Assembly: GCF_026965555.1 (NCBI RefSeq)
Contig: NZ_CP114040.1
Span: forward strand, 3,658,001 to 3,722,000
DNA: 64,000 bases
Origin: Nannocystis punicea
Lineage (GTDB): Bacteria; Myxococcota_A; Polyangia; Nannocystales; Nannocystaceae
Reading direction: 5' to 3'
A program made the translations under genes and the position numbers. Positions 1 to 7,064 of this stretch are shown here, in pieces. The notes under the pieces are model-generated. The model saw only the letters and a list, made by a program, of their open reading frames with translations, ran no database searches and was not told where the DNA came from. The first letter of the stretch is position 1. Every line of letters starts with the position of its first letter.

Positions 1-1
1 C

Positions 2-607
2 ACGAACCCGACGACGACGAGCTCGGGGACGCCGACCACCGGCGGGACTGCGACCGAGACCGAGAGCGGGACTGCGGCGCCGACGACGTCGACGAGCGAG
101 GCGACGACGGCCGTGACGGGGACGAGCGAGCCGGTCACCGGCACCAGCGCGACGTCGACGATGACGACCGGGCCGGACACGACGACGTCGACGACGTCGA
201 CGAGCGAGCCCGAGACGACCGGCGGGACGTCGACGACGACCGGCGGATCGTCGACGACGACCACCACCGGCGCGGCGGACGAGCCGCCGCCGCCGCCCGA
301 CATGCTGGCGGGCTGTCAGACCTGCGACTGCTGCGATCCGTGGTGGATCTCGTGGGACGAGGTGCCCGGCGCCACGCACTACAAGGTGCGCTGGAAGTGC
401 TCGATCAACCCCGAGCAGGTCCACGACGTCGGCGCGGTGACGATGATCGCCGACGTGTGCAACGACATCGACATGTGCAACGGGATGTGCGCGTTCACGG
501 TCGGGTACGTCCGCGTCGAGGCCTGCAACGACGACGGCTGCTCGGCGCCGGTCGACATCCCGGCCCCCGGCACGCCGATCACCTGCGGCGGCGGGTGCTG
601 CTGCTGA
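2..607 (+). CDS. Secreted protein with Ser/Thr-rich linker and fibronectin-III-like domain (5' partial)
   Basis: The reading frame is open from base 2, so the true start and any signal peptide lie outside the window. The first ~90 visible codons are a low-complexity Thr/Ser/Gly/Pro/Glu linker of the kind that tethers surface lipoproteins in myxobacteria. The last ~100 residues form a compact domain with the strand-like motif 'ISWDEVPGATHYKVRW', typical of a fibronectin type III fold, plus about a dozen Cys and a Cys-rich tail ending CGGGCCC. This suggests a disulfide-stabilised extracellular module. No catalytic motif is seen. The binding partner is unknown. A tandem 14-bp palindrome array starts 20 bp after the stop. 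Confidence 0.7.
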   Translation, partial: TNPTTTSSGTPTTGGTATETESGTAAPTTSTSEATTAVTGTSEPVTGTSATSTMTTGPDTTTSTTSTSEPETTGGTSTTTGGSSTTTTTGAADEPPPPPDMLAGCQTCDCCDPWWISWDEVPGATHYKVRWKCSINPEQVHDVGAVTMIADVCNDIDMCNGMCAFTVGYVRVEACNDDGCSAPVDIPAPGTPITCGGGCCC

Positions 608-621
608 GATCCGCGGTCTCT

Positions 622-690
622 TTGGTCATGTCGTCAGGGACAGGTTTTTTGGGGCATGCTCGATCGGGCATGTCTCTGCGGGCAGATGAT
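622..690. repeat. Tandem 14-bp palindromic array 1
   Basis: Units are centred on CATG at 627, CAGG at 641, CATG at 655 and 669, and CAGA at 683, each exactly 14 bp apart. Each core resembles GRRCATGYYC with a 4-bp spacer. The array lies between the stop at 607 and the GTG at 711. Confidence 0.7.
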
Positions 691-710
691 CGATCGCCGG
701 GGGCGCGGGC

Positions 711-1562
711 GTGACGGGCTCCGCCGCGGCGCTCGAGGAGCGCCTGCTCGAGGACCCGGACGACGCGGGGGCGTGGGGGGCGTACGCGGCGTGGTTGCGC
801 GCGCAGGGCGACCCGCGCGGCGACTGGTTCGGGTTCGAGGCGCTGGCGGCGACGGCGGAGGAGCGCGCCCTGGTGCCGGGCTGGCTGGCGCGCGAGCAGG
901 TGCACCGGACGCCGGTGGGGGCGATGACACGCGACTGCGAGTGGCGCCACGGCTTCGTGGTCGGGGTGAGGTTTCAGGTCGGCGGGCGCAGGGACGCCCG
1001 GGTGCTGCGCGAGCTGATGGCCGACCCGCGCTCAGGGCTGGTGAGCCGGCTCGAGCTGGTGTTCGCCGAGGAGGCGCCGGCGCGCGGGCTGTCGCTGCTC
1101 GCGGAGGTCGAGCTCGGCCGCCTGCGCTCGCTGCGAGCGCGCTATCAGGGGCGCGGCAACCAGGTCGCGCGGGCGCTGGCGGGGCAGTCGGCGCTGAGCC
1201 TGCGGATCCTCGACCTGCGCCACTCGGGGCTGACCGACGAGGGGCTGGTCGCGCTGGCCGGGTGCGAGCGGCTCCGCGGGCTGCGGGCGCTGTACCTGCA
1301 GCGCAATCGCTTCACCGCGCGCGGTGTGTCGGCGCTGGCGCGGGCGCCCGCGCTGGCGCAGCTCGAGGTCCTCGATCTGCGGTACAACGCGATCGAGCCG
1401 GCGGGCGCGGCGGCGCTGGCCGATTCGCCGCACCTCGGCGGGCTCACGGCGCTGCACGTGCACGCCGAGGAGCTCGAGCCGGAGGGGGTGCGGGCGCTGG
1501 CATCTTCGAGGACGCTGCCGCGCGATCTGGTCCGCTACTGGCGGGGCCGGGAGGGGCGATGA
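711..1562 (+). CDS. TIGR02996-type protein with leucine-rich repeats
   Basis: 283 residues from a GTG start. Residues ~5-45 carry the 'L..DPDD...W..YA.WL..QGD.RG' pattern of the TIGR02996 repeat-companion domain, which is almost confined to myxobacteria and planctomycetes. Residues ~90-260 contain leucine-rich repeats such as 'LRILDLRHSGLTDEGL' and 'LEVLDLRYNAIEPAGA'. These proteins are thought to be intracellular interaction scaffolds, but no partner is known. The stop (TGA 1560-1562) overlaps an ATG at 1559, and the next real gene begins 89 bp later. The C-terminal 'RYWRGREGR' is echoed in a 31-codon mini-frame inside the duplicated stretch that follows. Confidence 0.75.
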   Translation: MTGSAAALEERLLEDPDDAGAWGAYAAWLRAQGDPRGDWFGFEALAATAEERALVPGWLAREQVHRTPVGAMTRDCEWRHGFVVGVRFQVGGRRDARVLRELMADPRSGLVSRLELVFAEEAPARGLSLLAEVELGRLRSLRARYQGRGNQVARALAGQSALSLRILDLRHSGLTDEGLVALAGCERLRGLRALYLQRNRFTARGVSALARAPALAQLEVLDLRYNAIEPAGAAALADSPHLGGLTALHVHAEELEPEGVRALASSRTLPRDLVRYWRGREGR

Positions 1563-1690
1563 CGATGAAGCGAAGCGACGCGCTGCGCTTGCCGGGGTCG
1601 ACGAAGCTGTCCGGCGCTCGAGGATGGTTCTGGCGCGCCCGGGAGGGGCGATGACGGGCGATCGCGGCGACGCGCTGCGCGACCGGTTCT
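1530..1690 (+). repeat. Imperfect 92-bp tandem duplication of a stop/start junction
   Basis: The segment around 1536-1588 recurs 92 bp later at 1628-1680. The string GGGAGGGGCGATGACG is identical at 1549 and 1641, and GCGACGCGCTGCGC at 1575 and 1667. The duplication creates a 31-codon open frame (1559-1654) with ATGA overlaps at both ends, ending WRAREGR against the upstream gene's WRGREGR. It probably arose by slippage or unequal exchange. Whether the mini-frame is translated is unknown. Confidence 0.75.
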
Positions 1691-3558
1691 TCGCGCTGCA
1701 GGGGCTCGAGGAATCGGCGCGGGAGTCGGTGCGGCGGCAGCTGCTGGGCGAGATCGACGGGCTCGACGCGGAGCCGACGGCGCGGCTCCGGGGGCTGTCG
1801 TTGTCGCACTTCCCGACGGTCCGGTTCAGGCAGGTGCGCTTCGTCGCGGCGGAGCTGCTCGACGCGTCGGTGCGCCCGCGCTTCGCCCGGCCGTGCGCGG
1901 CGCTGCCGGAGCTGGCGGCGGCGTTCGTCGATCCCGAGGAGTTCGGCTACCACTGCTTCGAGAACATCGTCGGCCTCGATCGCCTGTTCGCCGGGCTGCA
2001 CGCGGGGGCGATCCGTTTCACCGCAGCGCAGCGAGTCGGGGCCGGGGTGACGCGCCTGCGTGCGCGCGTGTCGGCGGCGGTGGAGGCTCGACTGGCCGAG
2101 CTCGACGGGCTCGGGCTGTACACGCGTCCGCTCGATCGCTCGCGCGGCGGCCTGCGCTTCATCTTCCACAGCGCCGAGCTGGCGGCGGCGCTGACGGCCG
2201 CGCTGCGCGAGGCGTTACCGGCGGAATTTTTGCAGCACTTCGTCCACGTCAATCCGGTGTTCCGCTGCAACCGCTTCGAACCCGGGGACGCGCCGTTCGC
2301 AGCGCACGTGGATTCGCCGTACTTCGACCGCGCGCGCCGCCAGGTGTCGAAGTACACGCTGCTCCTGTACCTCACGCCGGGCCGCGGGGAGGCGCCGCTG
2401 CGCTTCGTCGACGGGCCGTCGATCGGCGAGATCGAGGCGATGACGGCCTTCGTGTTCGCGCAGGGGCTCGCGCACGAGGGGCGGCCGTATGCGGAGGGGC
2501 GCAAGGTGTTCCTGCGCACCGAGCTGGTGTTCGAGGAGCGCGAGATCGAGGACGCGCCCGCGATCGGCGAGGTGTTCGCCAGGGCCTGCTACCTCGACTG
2601 CGAGAGCCTGTTCGCGCCGGAGCTCGCCGCGTCGGCGCGCGAGGCCTACGAGCGGGCCGCGACTGCGCACTGGCGTGGGCCGCCGGGAGCGGTCACCGGC
2701 GAGCCATTCTTGCACAAGCAATTCCGCGGGGCGCACTTCGTGACCAACGGGTTCGACTATTGGTGCTTGCGCGAGTCGTTCTCGCCGGTCGAGGGCGCCG
2801 CGCTGGTGCTGCTCGACCTGCTGAACGCGCACATCGGCGGGGCGCCGTTTCGTCGGCAGTGTCGGTCGCAGGTGCTCGGCGGTCGCGCGGCGGAGGAGCG
2901 CGGGTGGATCGGCGAGCTCTTGCGTGCGCAGGAGCGGCCGCCCGAGCCGGTGTTCGCGCGGCTGAACAAGGCGGCGCTGTGCCCCGAGCCCGAGGTGCCG
3001 GAGCGTGCCATGGAGCTTCCGAGCTCGCCGGACTTTCAGGACGCGTTCCCGGCCGACTGGGACGCGACGCGGAGCGATCGCGTGATCGCGGTGTTGGCCC
3101 GCGCCCGCCGCTGGGCGCTTCGGCGGATCTTCGCGGCGCCGATCACGATGCTCGGGCAGGAGCTGTTCCTCGACCCCGCGCGCTTCGTGGTCGCCGGCGA
3201 CAGGATCCACGTGCTCTCGCGCGAGCGGTTCGGGCCGGTGCACTTCGCCGGCGCGGTGTTCTTTCAGCCCGAAGACTTCGTCGGGGTCGAGGTCACGGTC
3301 GACGCGTTGCAGCCGCTGGTGCCGCCGATCGAGTTCCGCGAGGAGGGCGAGCTGCTGCACCTGCGCTGCGATCTGTTCCGCAACTCGTGGCTGGTGAGCC
3401 ACCAGCGCGAGGCGGTGCCGGTGCCGCGGGTGCTCGACGGTCAGGACGTCGAGCCCGAGGCCTCGCCGTGGCTGGACGCGGCCGGGCTCGACCGCGACCG
3501 GCTGCGCGCCGAGACGGACGACGAGCCGCCGCGGATCAGAACTTCGCGCCGAGGATGA
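1651..3558 (+). CDS. 2OG-Fe(II) oxygenase-like protein
   Basis: 635 residues. ATG 1651 follows GGGAGGGG at a good ribosome-binding distance. Residues ~200-300 hold an HxD...H arrangement typical of the 2-oxoglutarate/iron oxygenase double-stranded beta-helix: His219-Val-Asp221 in 'HVDSPYFD', a distal His275 in 'LAHEG', and an Arg about 15 residues later that could bind 2-oxoglutarate. Long N- and C-terminal extensions have no recognised domain, so the substrate is unknown. The gene is preceded by the 92-bp duplicated junction and ends tail-to-tail with the minus-strand beta-barrel gene, overlapping it by 23 bp. Confidence 0.6.
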   Translation: MTGDRGDALRDRFFALQGLEESARESVRRQLLGEIDGLDAEPTARLRGLSLSHFPTVRFRQVRFVAAELLDASVRPRFARPCAALPELAAAFVDPEEFGYHCFENIVGLDRLFAGLHAGAIRFTAAQRVGAGVTRLRARVSAAVEARLAELDGLGLYTRPLDRSRGGLRFIFHSAELAAALTAALREALPAEFLQHFVHVNPVFRCNRFEPGDAPFAAHVDSPYFDRARRQVSKYTLLLYLTPGRGEAPLRFVDGPSIGEIEAMTAFVFAQGLAHEGRPYAEGRKVFLRTELVFEEREIEDAPAIGEVFARACYLDCESLFAPELAASAREAYERAATAHWRGPPGAVTGEPFLHKQFRGAHFVTNGFDYWCLRESFSPVEGAALVLLDLLNAHIGGAPFRRQCRSQVLGGRAAEERGWIGELLRAQERPPEPVFARLNKAALCPEPEVPERAMELPSSPDFQDAFPADWDATRSDRVIAVLARARRWALRRIFAAPITMLGQELFLDPARFVVAGDRIHVLSRERFGPVHFAGAVFFQPEDFVGVEVTVDALQPLVPPIEFREEGELLHLRCDLFRNSWLVSHQREAVPVPRVLDGQDVEPEASPWLDAAGLDRDRLRAETDDEPPRIRTSRRG

Positions 3559-4525
3559 GGCGGGCGTCGAACATGGCGGCGACGCCGGCGCGGCCGATGT
3601 CGAGGGTCACGCGCGGCTCGAAGCCGAGGAGGAAGTGGTCGCCGATCATGCCCTGGAGGCCGGCGCCGATCGGGACCGCGAAGGCGGCTCCGGTGGAGTC
3701 GAGGCTGCTGCTCGAGCGGTCGCTCGCCACGCGGATGATCGCGAACCCGGCGCCGAGGAGGACGTAGCCGAACAGCTTGTCGCTGCCGCTGCCGAGCCGG
3801 ACCTCGCCGAGCGCGCGGACGACGTGGGTGCGGAGCCTCTCCGTGTACCGGGTCAGGGTCTCGTCGGGATAGAACGAGGTGACCTTCTGTTGGTTGACGA
3901 AGTGCTCGAAGGTGAAGCCGTAGGCGCCGATGAAGCTCGAGTTCCGCGCGGGGATGATGCCGCCGATGCTGACGCCCCAGCGGTAGAACAGCGCGCCCGG
4001 CGAGCGGAACGGCACTGCGAGGAGGCCCGGAGAGACCAGCAGATAGGCGCCGCGGTCGTGGAAGCTGCCGGCGTCGTCCTCGACGCGCTCGGCCCGGCGC
4101 GCGGCCCTGGCGGTCTCCGAGCGCCGTGACGGAGCGTCGTCGAGCGTGGGGTCGCTGCGCCGGGTGACCACGTCGAGGCGCACCGCGGAGATGTCGGACT
4201 TTGCGAGATCGGAGACGGCGCCGTTGGGCTCCTTGATCGCCACTGTGGTGGCGTCGTGGCCGAGCACCCGGCCACGCATCTCGCGGCCGCGAACGGTGAG
4301 GATGACGGGTCGGTCGACGTAGGCCGGCCAGTCTGTCTCGGTCGGCGGGGGCGGCTCGGCCGGGGTGGGCGGATCGGCCGCGGGCGGGGCAGCTGCGTCC
4401 GGTGAGGTGGACGCTTCGCCGGCGAACGGATCGGCGGCGTCGTTGACGGGCGCCGCGTGAACGGGTGGTACGACGAATACGACGAGGCTGACCGCGACGG
4501 CGGCCGCCAGGGGACGGAAAAACAT
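3536..4525 (-). CDS. Outer-membrane beta-barrel protein with signal peptide
   Basis: 329 residues. A classic Sec signal peptide (hydrophobic residues 8-20, cleavage near VHA) is followed by a Pro/Ala-rich stretch (residues 28-65), then a small beta domain around 'VILTVRGREMRGRVLGHD' (~72-110), similar to an SH3/RNA-ligand-like module. The C-terminal ~170 residues alternate hydrophobic and polar residues and end in Phe, as in outer-membrane barrels. No substrate can be proposed. It overlaps the oxygenase-like gene at its 3' end. Confidence 0.6.
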   Translation of the reverse strand: MFFRPLAAAVAVSLVVFVVPPVHAAPVNDAADPFAGEASTSPDAAAPPAADPPTPAEPPPPTETDWPAYVDRPVILTVRGREMRGRVLGHDATTVAIKEPNGAVSDLAKSDISAVRLDVVTRRSDPTLDDAPSRRSETARAARRAERVEDDAGSFHDRGAYLLVSPGLLAVPFRSPGALFYRWGVSIGGIIPARNSSFIGAYGFTFEHFVNQQKVTSFYPDETLTRYTERLRTHVVRALGEVRLGSGSDKLFGYVLLGAGFAIIRVASDRSSSSLDSTGAAFAVPIGAGLQGMIGDHFLLGFEPRVTLDIGRAGVAAMFDARLILGAKF

Positions 4526-4748
4526 GGCGCGCAGACTATCAGGTCGGCGCTGCGTTTCGCGGTGGGACTCGCGGCTGGATCACGATTGGTGTGGCTCCAG
4601 ACATGGCGCGAGGGACAGGTGCGAATGAACATTGTCCTCGGGGCGCGGCGCTCGCTAGCCAGGGGGGCGGGTCGATGTCTGCGATCGGCGTCCCTGCAGT
4701 CGACTTCGTGGATGTGCGGCGTCGTGGGTACGGCCCGCGGAGCGGCGC

Positions 4749-5096
4749 TCAGGTGCGCCAGCACTCGACGCGGTCGATGGTCTTGTGGCTGCGATTGTCG
4801 ACGGCGCTCCAGTAGACGATGCAGCGCTTGCCGGCGATGAAGGCGCTCTGGAGGAGCCCCAGGAGCTCGGGGTAGAGGGGATTGTTGCGCCACAGGCAGG
4901 CCCACGCCGACTTGCCGGGGATCGACGGTTTCATCTGCACGCACGGGCCGCGGCCCTGGACGGCGCTGTCGAGGTGGATCAGGTCGATGCGGCCGTGGTT
5001 GTTGCCGGTCTGGTACTCGTCGTCCTCGTCGGCGCGGGCGCGCCCGGGCGCGGCGAGGACGAGGGCGAGGAGGGCGGCGCGGGCGAAGTAATTCAT
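4749..5096 (-). CDS. Small secreted protein of unknown function
   Basis: 115 residues from ATG 5096; an in-frame upstream extension is basic and unlikely. Residues 1-22 are a Sec signal peptide ending ARA. The mature protein has four Cys, and 'LLQSAFIAGKRCIVYWS' near the C-terminus resembles the helix-then-strand segment of some secreted OB-fold proteins, a weak resemblance only. The function is not recognised. It is divergent from the lipoprotein gene starting at 5315, and the 218 bp between them probably hold both promoters. Confidence 0.5.
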   Translation of the reverse strand: MNYFARAALLALVLAAPGRARADEDDEYQTGNNHGRIDLIHLDSAVQGRGPCVQMKPSIPGKSAWACLWRNNPLYPELLGLLQSAFIAGKRCIVYWSAVDNRSHKTIDRVECWRT

Positions 5097-5314
5097 GCGG
5101 GCGTTTTCTGGGCGAGGGGCGGCGCGGCTCCACCGGCGATCGGGCGGCGGCTGCGGGCGATCGCGCGCGACGCGGGCGGTCCTGCGGGCGTGCACTGCCG
5201 TTCGCGGGGGCTGTGATCGCGGCGACAGGGGACCGGCGCGGGGCGAGCCCGGCGGGCGCCAGGTCCGTGGCGGGTCGCGCGTCGCTGGCTGCGACTCCAG
5301 GTAGGATCGCGGCG

Positions 5315-5821
5315 ATGTTCGTCTCGCGTCGCGCCGCCTGGTTCCTGCTCTCGCTGTCGTTCGCCTGTCAGGGGCAGGTCGGGGAGCCGACGGACACGGC
5401 GAGCGGGGCGACCTCGATGTCGTCGACCTCGAGCGGGTCGAGCTCGGGCTCGAGCTCGACGACGCCGACGACGACTTCGGGTCAGAACACGACGGTCGAC
5501 GACGGCTGTGCCGCGCACGCGATCGGCGACTGGGGCAGGTGCGCGCCGGGCAACCTGGCGGGCTGCGAGTGGGAGGCGAGCGGCACCAACGGGGAGCTGC
5601 TGTGCCTGGCCCCGACCAGCGGCGGGCTCAGCGTGTGCGGGATCCGCAACTGCATCGACGTGTGCGACTGCTTCGCCCCGCCCGCCACCGGGACGGCCGT
5701 GCCGGTGTGCGCGGCCATCCTCGGCAGCGGCGCCAACGGCTGCGCCCTGTACTGCGCCGGCGGCCAGATCTGCCCCGACGGGATGAAGTGCCAGTCGGGC
5801 TATTGCTACTGGGAGGATTAG
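5315..5821 (+). CDS. Cys-rich lipoprotein with Ser/Thr linker
   Basis: 168 residues, starting at the Met that opens a signal peptide (MFVSRRAAWFLLSLSFAC), with the Cys as likely lipidation site. A Ser/Thr/Gly linker spans residues ~25-65. The C-terminal ~100 residues contain about 14 Cys, with clusters such as 'CIDVCDC' and 'CPDGMKCQSGYCYW', the pattern of small disulfide-rich extracellular domains. It is probably exposed on the cell surface. No enzyme motif is visible. A palindrome array follows 20 bp after the stop. Confidence 0.65.
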   Translation: MFVSRRAAWFLLSLSFACQGQVGEPTDTASGATSMSSTSSGSSSGSSSTTPTTTSGQNTTVDDGCAAHAIGDWGRCAPGNLAGCEWEASGTNGELLCLAPTSGGLSVCGIRNCIDVCDCFAPPATGTAVPVCAAILGSGANGCALYCAGGQICPDGMKCQSGYCYWED

Positions 5822-5835
5822 GCTCGGCTGCCCTG

Positions 5836-5932
5836 AGGGACATGTAGCCGTGTCTATGGACATGTCCTCGAGGACATGTCTACACGTCCTCCGGGTGTCG
5901 CGGTCGACATGTCCCGGAGGACATGTCCCGGG
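5836..5932. repeat. Tandem 14-bp palindromic array 2
   Basis: CATG cores lie at 5841, 5861, 5875, 5908 and 5922. The 5861/5875 and 5908/5922 pairs keep the 14-bp step. Each pair could form a 10-bp hairpin with a 4-base loop (GGACATGTCC-TCGA-GGACATGTCT). The array is between two convergent genes (stops at 5821 and 5940). Confidence 0.75.
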
Positions 5933-5939
5933 AGAAAGT

Positions 5940-6998
5940 TCACCTGCCCGAAGAACCAGGTGACTGGCGGGGCTGGGCGGCGGCCCGGCGGACGACGACG
6001 TCCTGCAGGGCGTGGCGCATGTCGCGGAGGATTCGCATGCCGCGGAGGTCGAGGTCGAGGTCGACGAAGGCGCGGGCGAGGTCGGGGCGCACGCCGCAGA
6101 GGACGCACTCGGCGCCGAGCAGGCGCACGGCCCGGGCCATGAGGCCGATGGCGGCGGCGGTCTGGTCGTCGCAGTCGTCGAGGCCGGTGAGGTCGAGGAT
6201 GACGTGGCGGGCCCGCGTGCGCGCGAGCTCGCCGAGCAGGCGCTCGGTCATCTGGGCGCTGCGCTCCTCGCCGAGGATGCCGATGATCGGCAGGGCGAGG
6301 ACGTCGCTCCAGACCTCGAGGACAGGTGTGGACAATCGCTCGACGCTGCGGCGCAGGCGGGTGATGAGGGCCCGGTTCTCGCGGTCGAGCTGCTCGAGCG
6401 CGGCCTTGGCGTGGGCCAGGCCGTCCTCGACGCGGCGGCGGTCGGCGGCGTCGAGGGCGCGGGCGACGGTGTTGGCGAGCGAGGCGGCGAACATCTGCTC
6501 GTCGCGCGTGAACTGGCGGGCGCCGCCGACGTGCTCGTTGCAGAGGACGCCGACCAGCCGGCCGCGGCGGCGGATCGGGGCCTCGAGCATGGCGCCGATG
6601 CCGAGCGGGCCGAGGTAGACGCGCGACAGCTCGCGGGTGTCCGGGTGGGTGTGGGCGTCGGGGGCGACGAGCGTGCGCGACTCGCCGAGGGCGCGGAAGT
6701 AGGCCGGAAAGTCGGCGGCCTTGAGCCGCAGGGCGTCGGCGCGGTGCTCATCGCTGCTGCGGAGGTAGAGGTCGGAACATTCGATGGCGGCCTGGTCGGC
6801 GGTGTAGATCCAGACCGAGGCGCGCTCGGTCCGTAGACCCTCGCCGGCGGCCTCGGTCACGATGGCCAGGGCGCGGTCGAGGTCGCCGGCGTCGATCGAC
6901 TCGCTCCGGGCGACGCGCAGCAACAGCTGGTCGTGAAGCTCCAGCAGGGCCTCCCGATCGGACGCGAGGTCGTGTCGTGGCTCATCCACCATCGCCAC
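5940..6998 (-). CDS. GAF-STAS regulator (RsbR-like)
   Basis: 352 residues. Residues ~25-200 form a GAF-like sensor ('ASVWIYTADQAAI', 'LGIGAMLEAPIRRRGRLVGVL'), ~200-230 a linker helix, and ~235-340 a STAS domain of the RsbR kind ('LSTPVLEVWSDVLALPIIG', 'VILDLTGLDDCDDQTA'). In stressosomes, Thr residues of this loop are phosphorylated by a switch kinase. Here a Thr lies in the DQTA motif, so switching by phosphorylation is plausible. No partner kinase gene is adjacent. A second STAS regulator lies at 11.3-12.4 kb with a different sensor domain, so the two may feed one pathway. Confidence 0.75.
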   Translation of the reverse strand: MAMVDEPRHDLASDREALLELHDQLLLRVARSESIDAGDLDRALAIVTEAAGEGLRTERASVWIYTADQAAIECSDLYLRSSDEHRADALRLKAADFPAYFRALGESRTLVAPDAHTHPDTRELSRVYLGPLGIGAMLEAPIRRRGRLVGVLCNEHVGGARQFTRDEQMFAASLANTVARALDAADRRRVEDGLAHAKAALEQLDRENRALITRLRRSVERLSTPVLEVWSDVLALPIIGILGEERSAQMTERLLGELARTRARHVILDLTGLDDCDDQTAAAIGLMARAVRLLGAECVLCGVRPDLARAFVDLDLDLRGMRILRDMRHALQDVVVRRAAAQPRQSPGSSGR

Positions 6999-7064
6999 TT
7001 CCCTCTATCACACCGGGGCCTATCGGCGAATCTGCCGGCGCTCCGGCGACATGAGCGAACGCGC

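Noticed and set aside
6001..6045. Two CATG palindromes within the GAF-STAS gene as part of the lattice
   Set aside because: Their spacing is 18 bp, not 14, and flanking bases are not palindromic.
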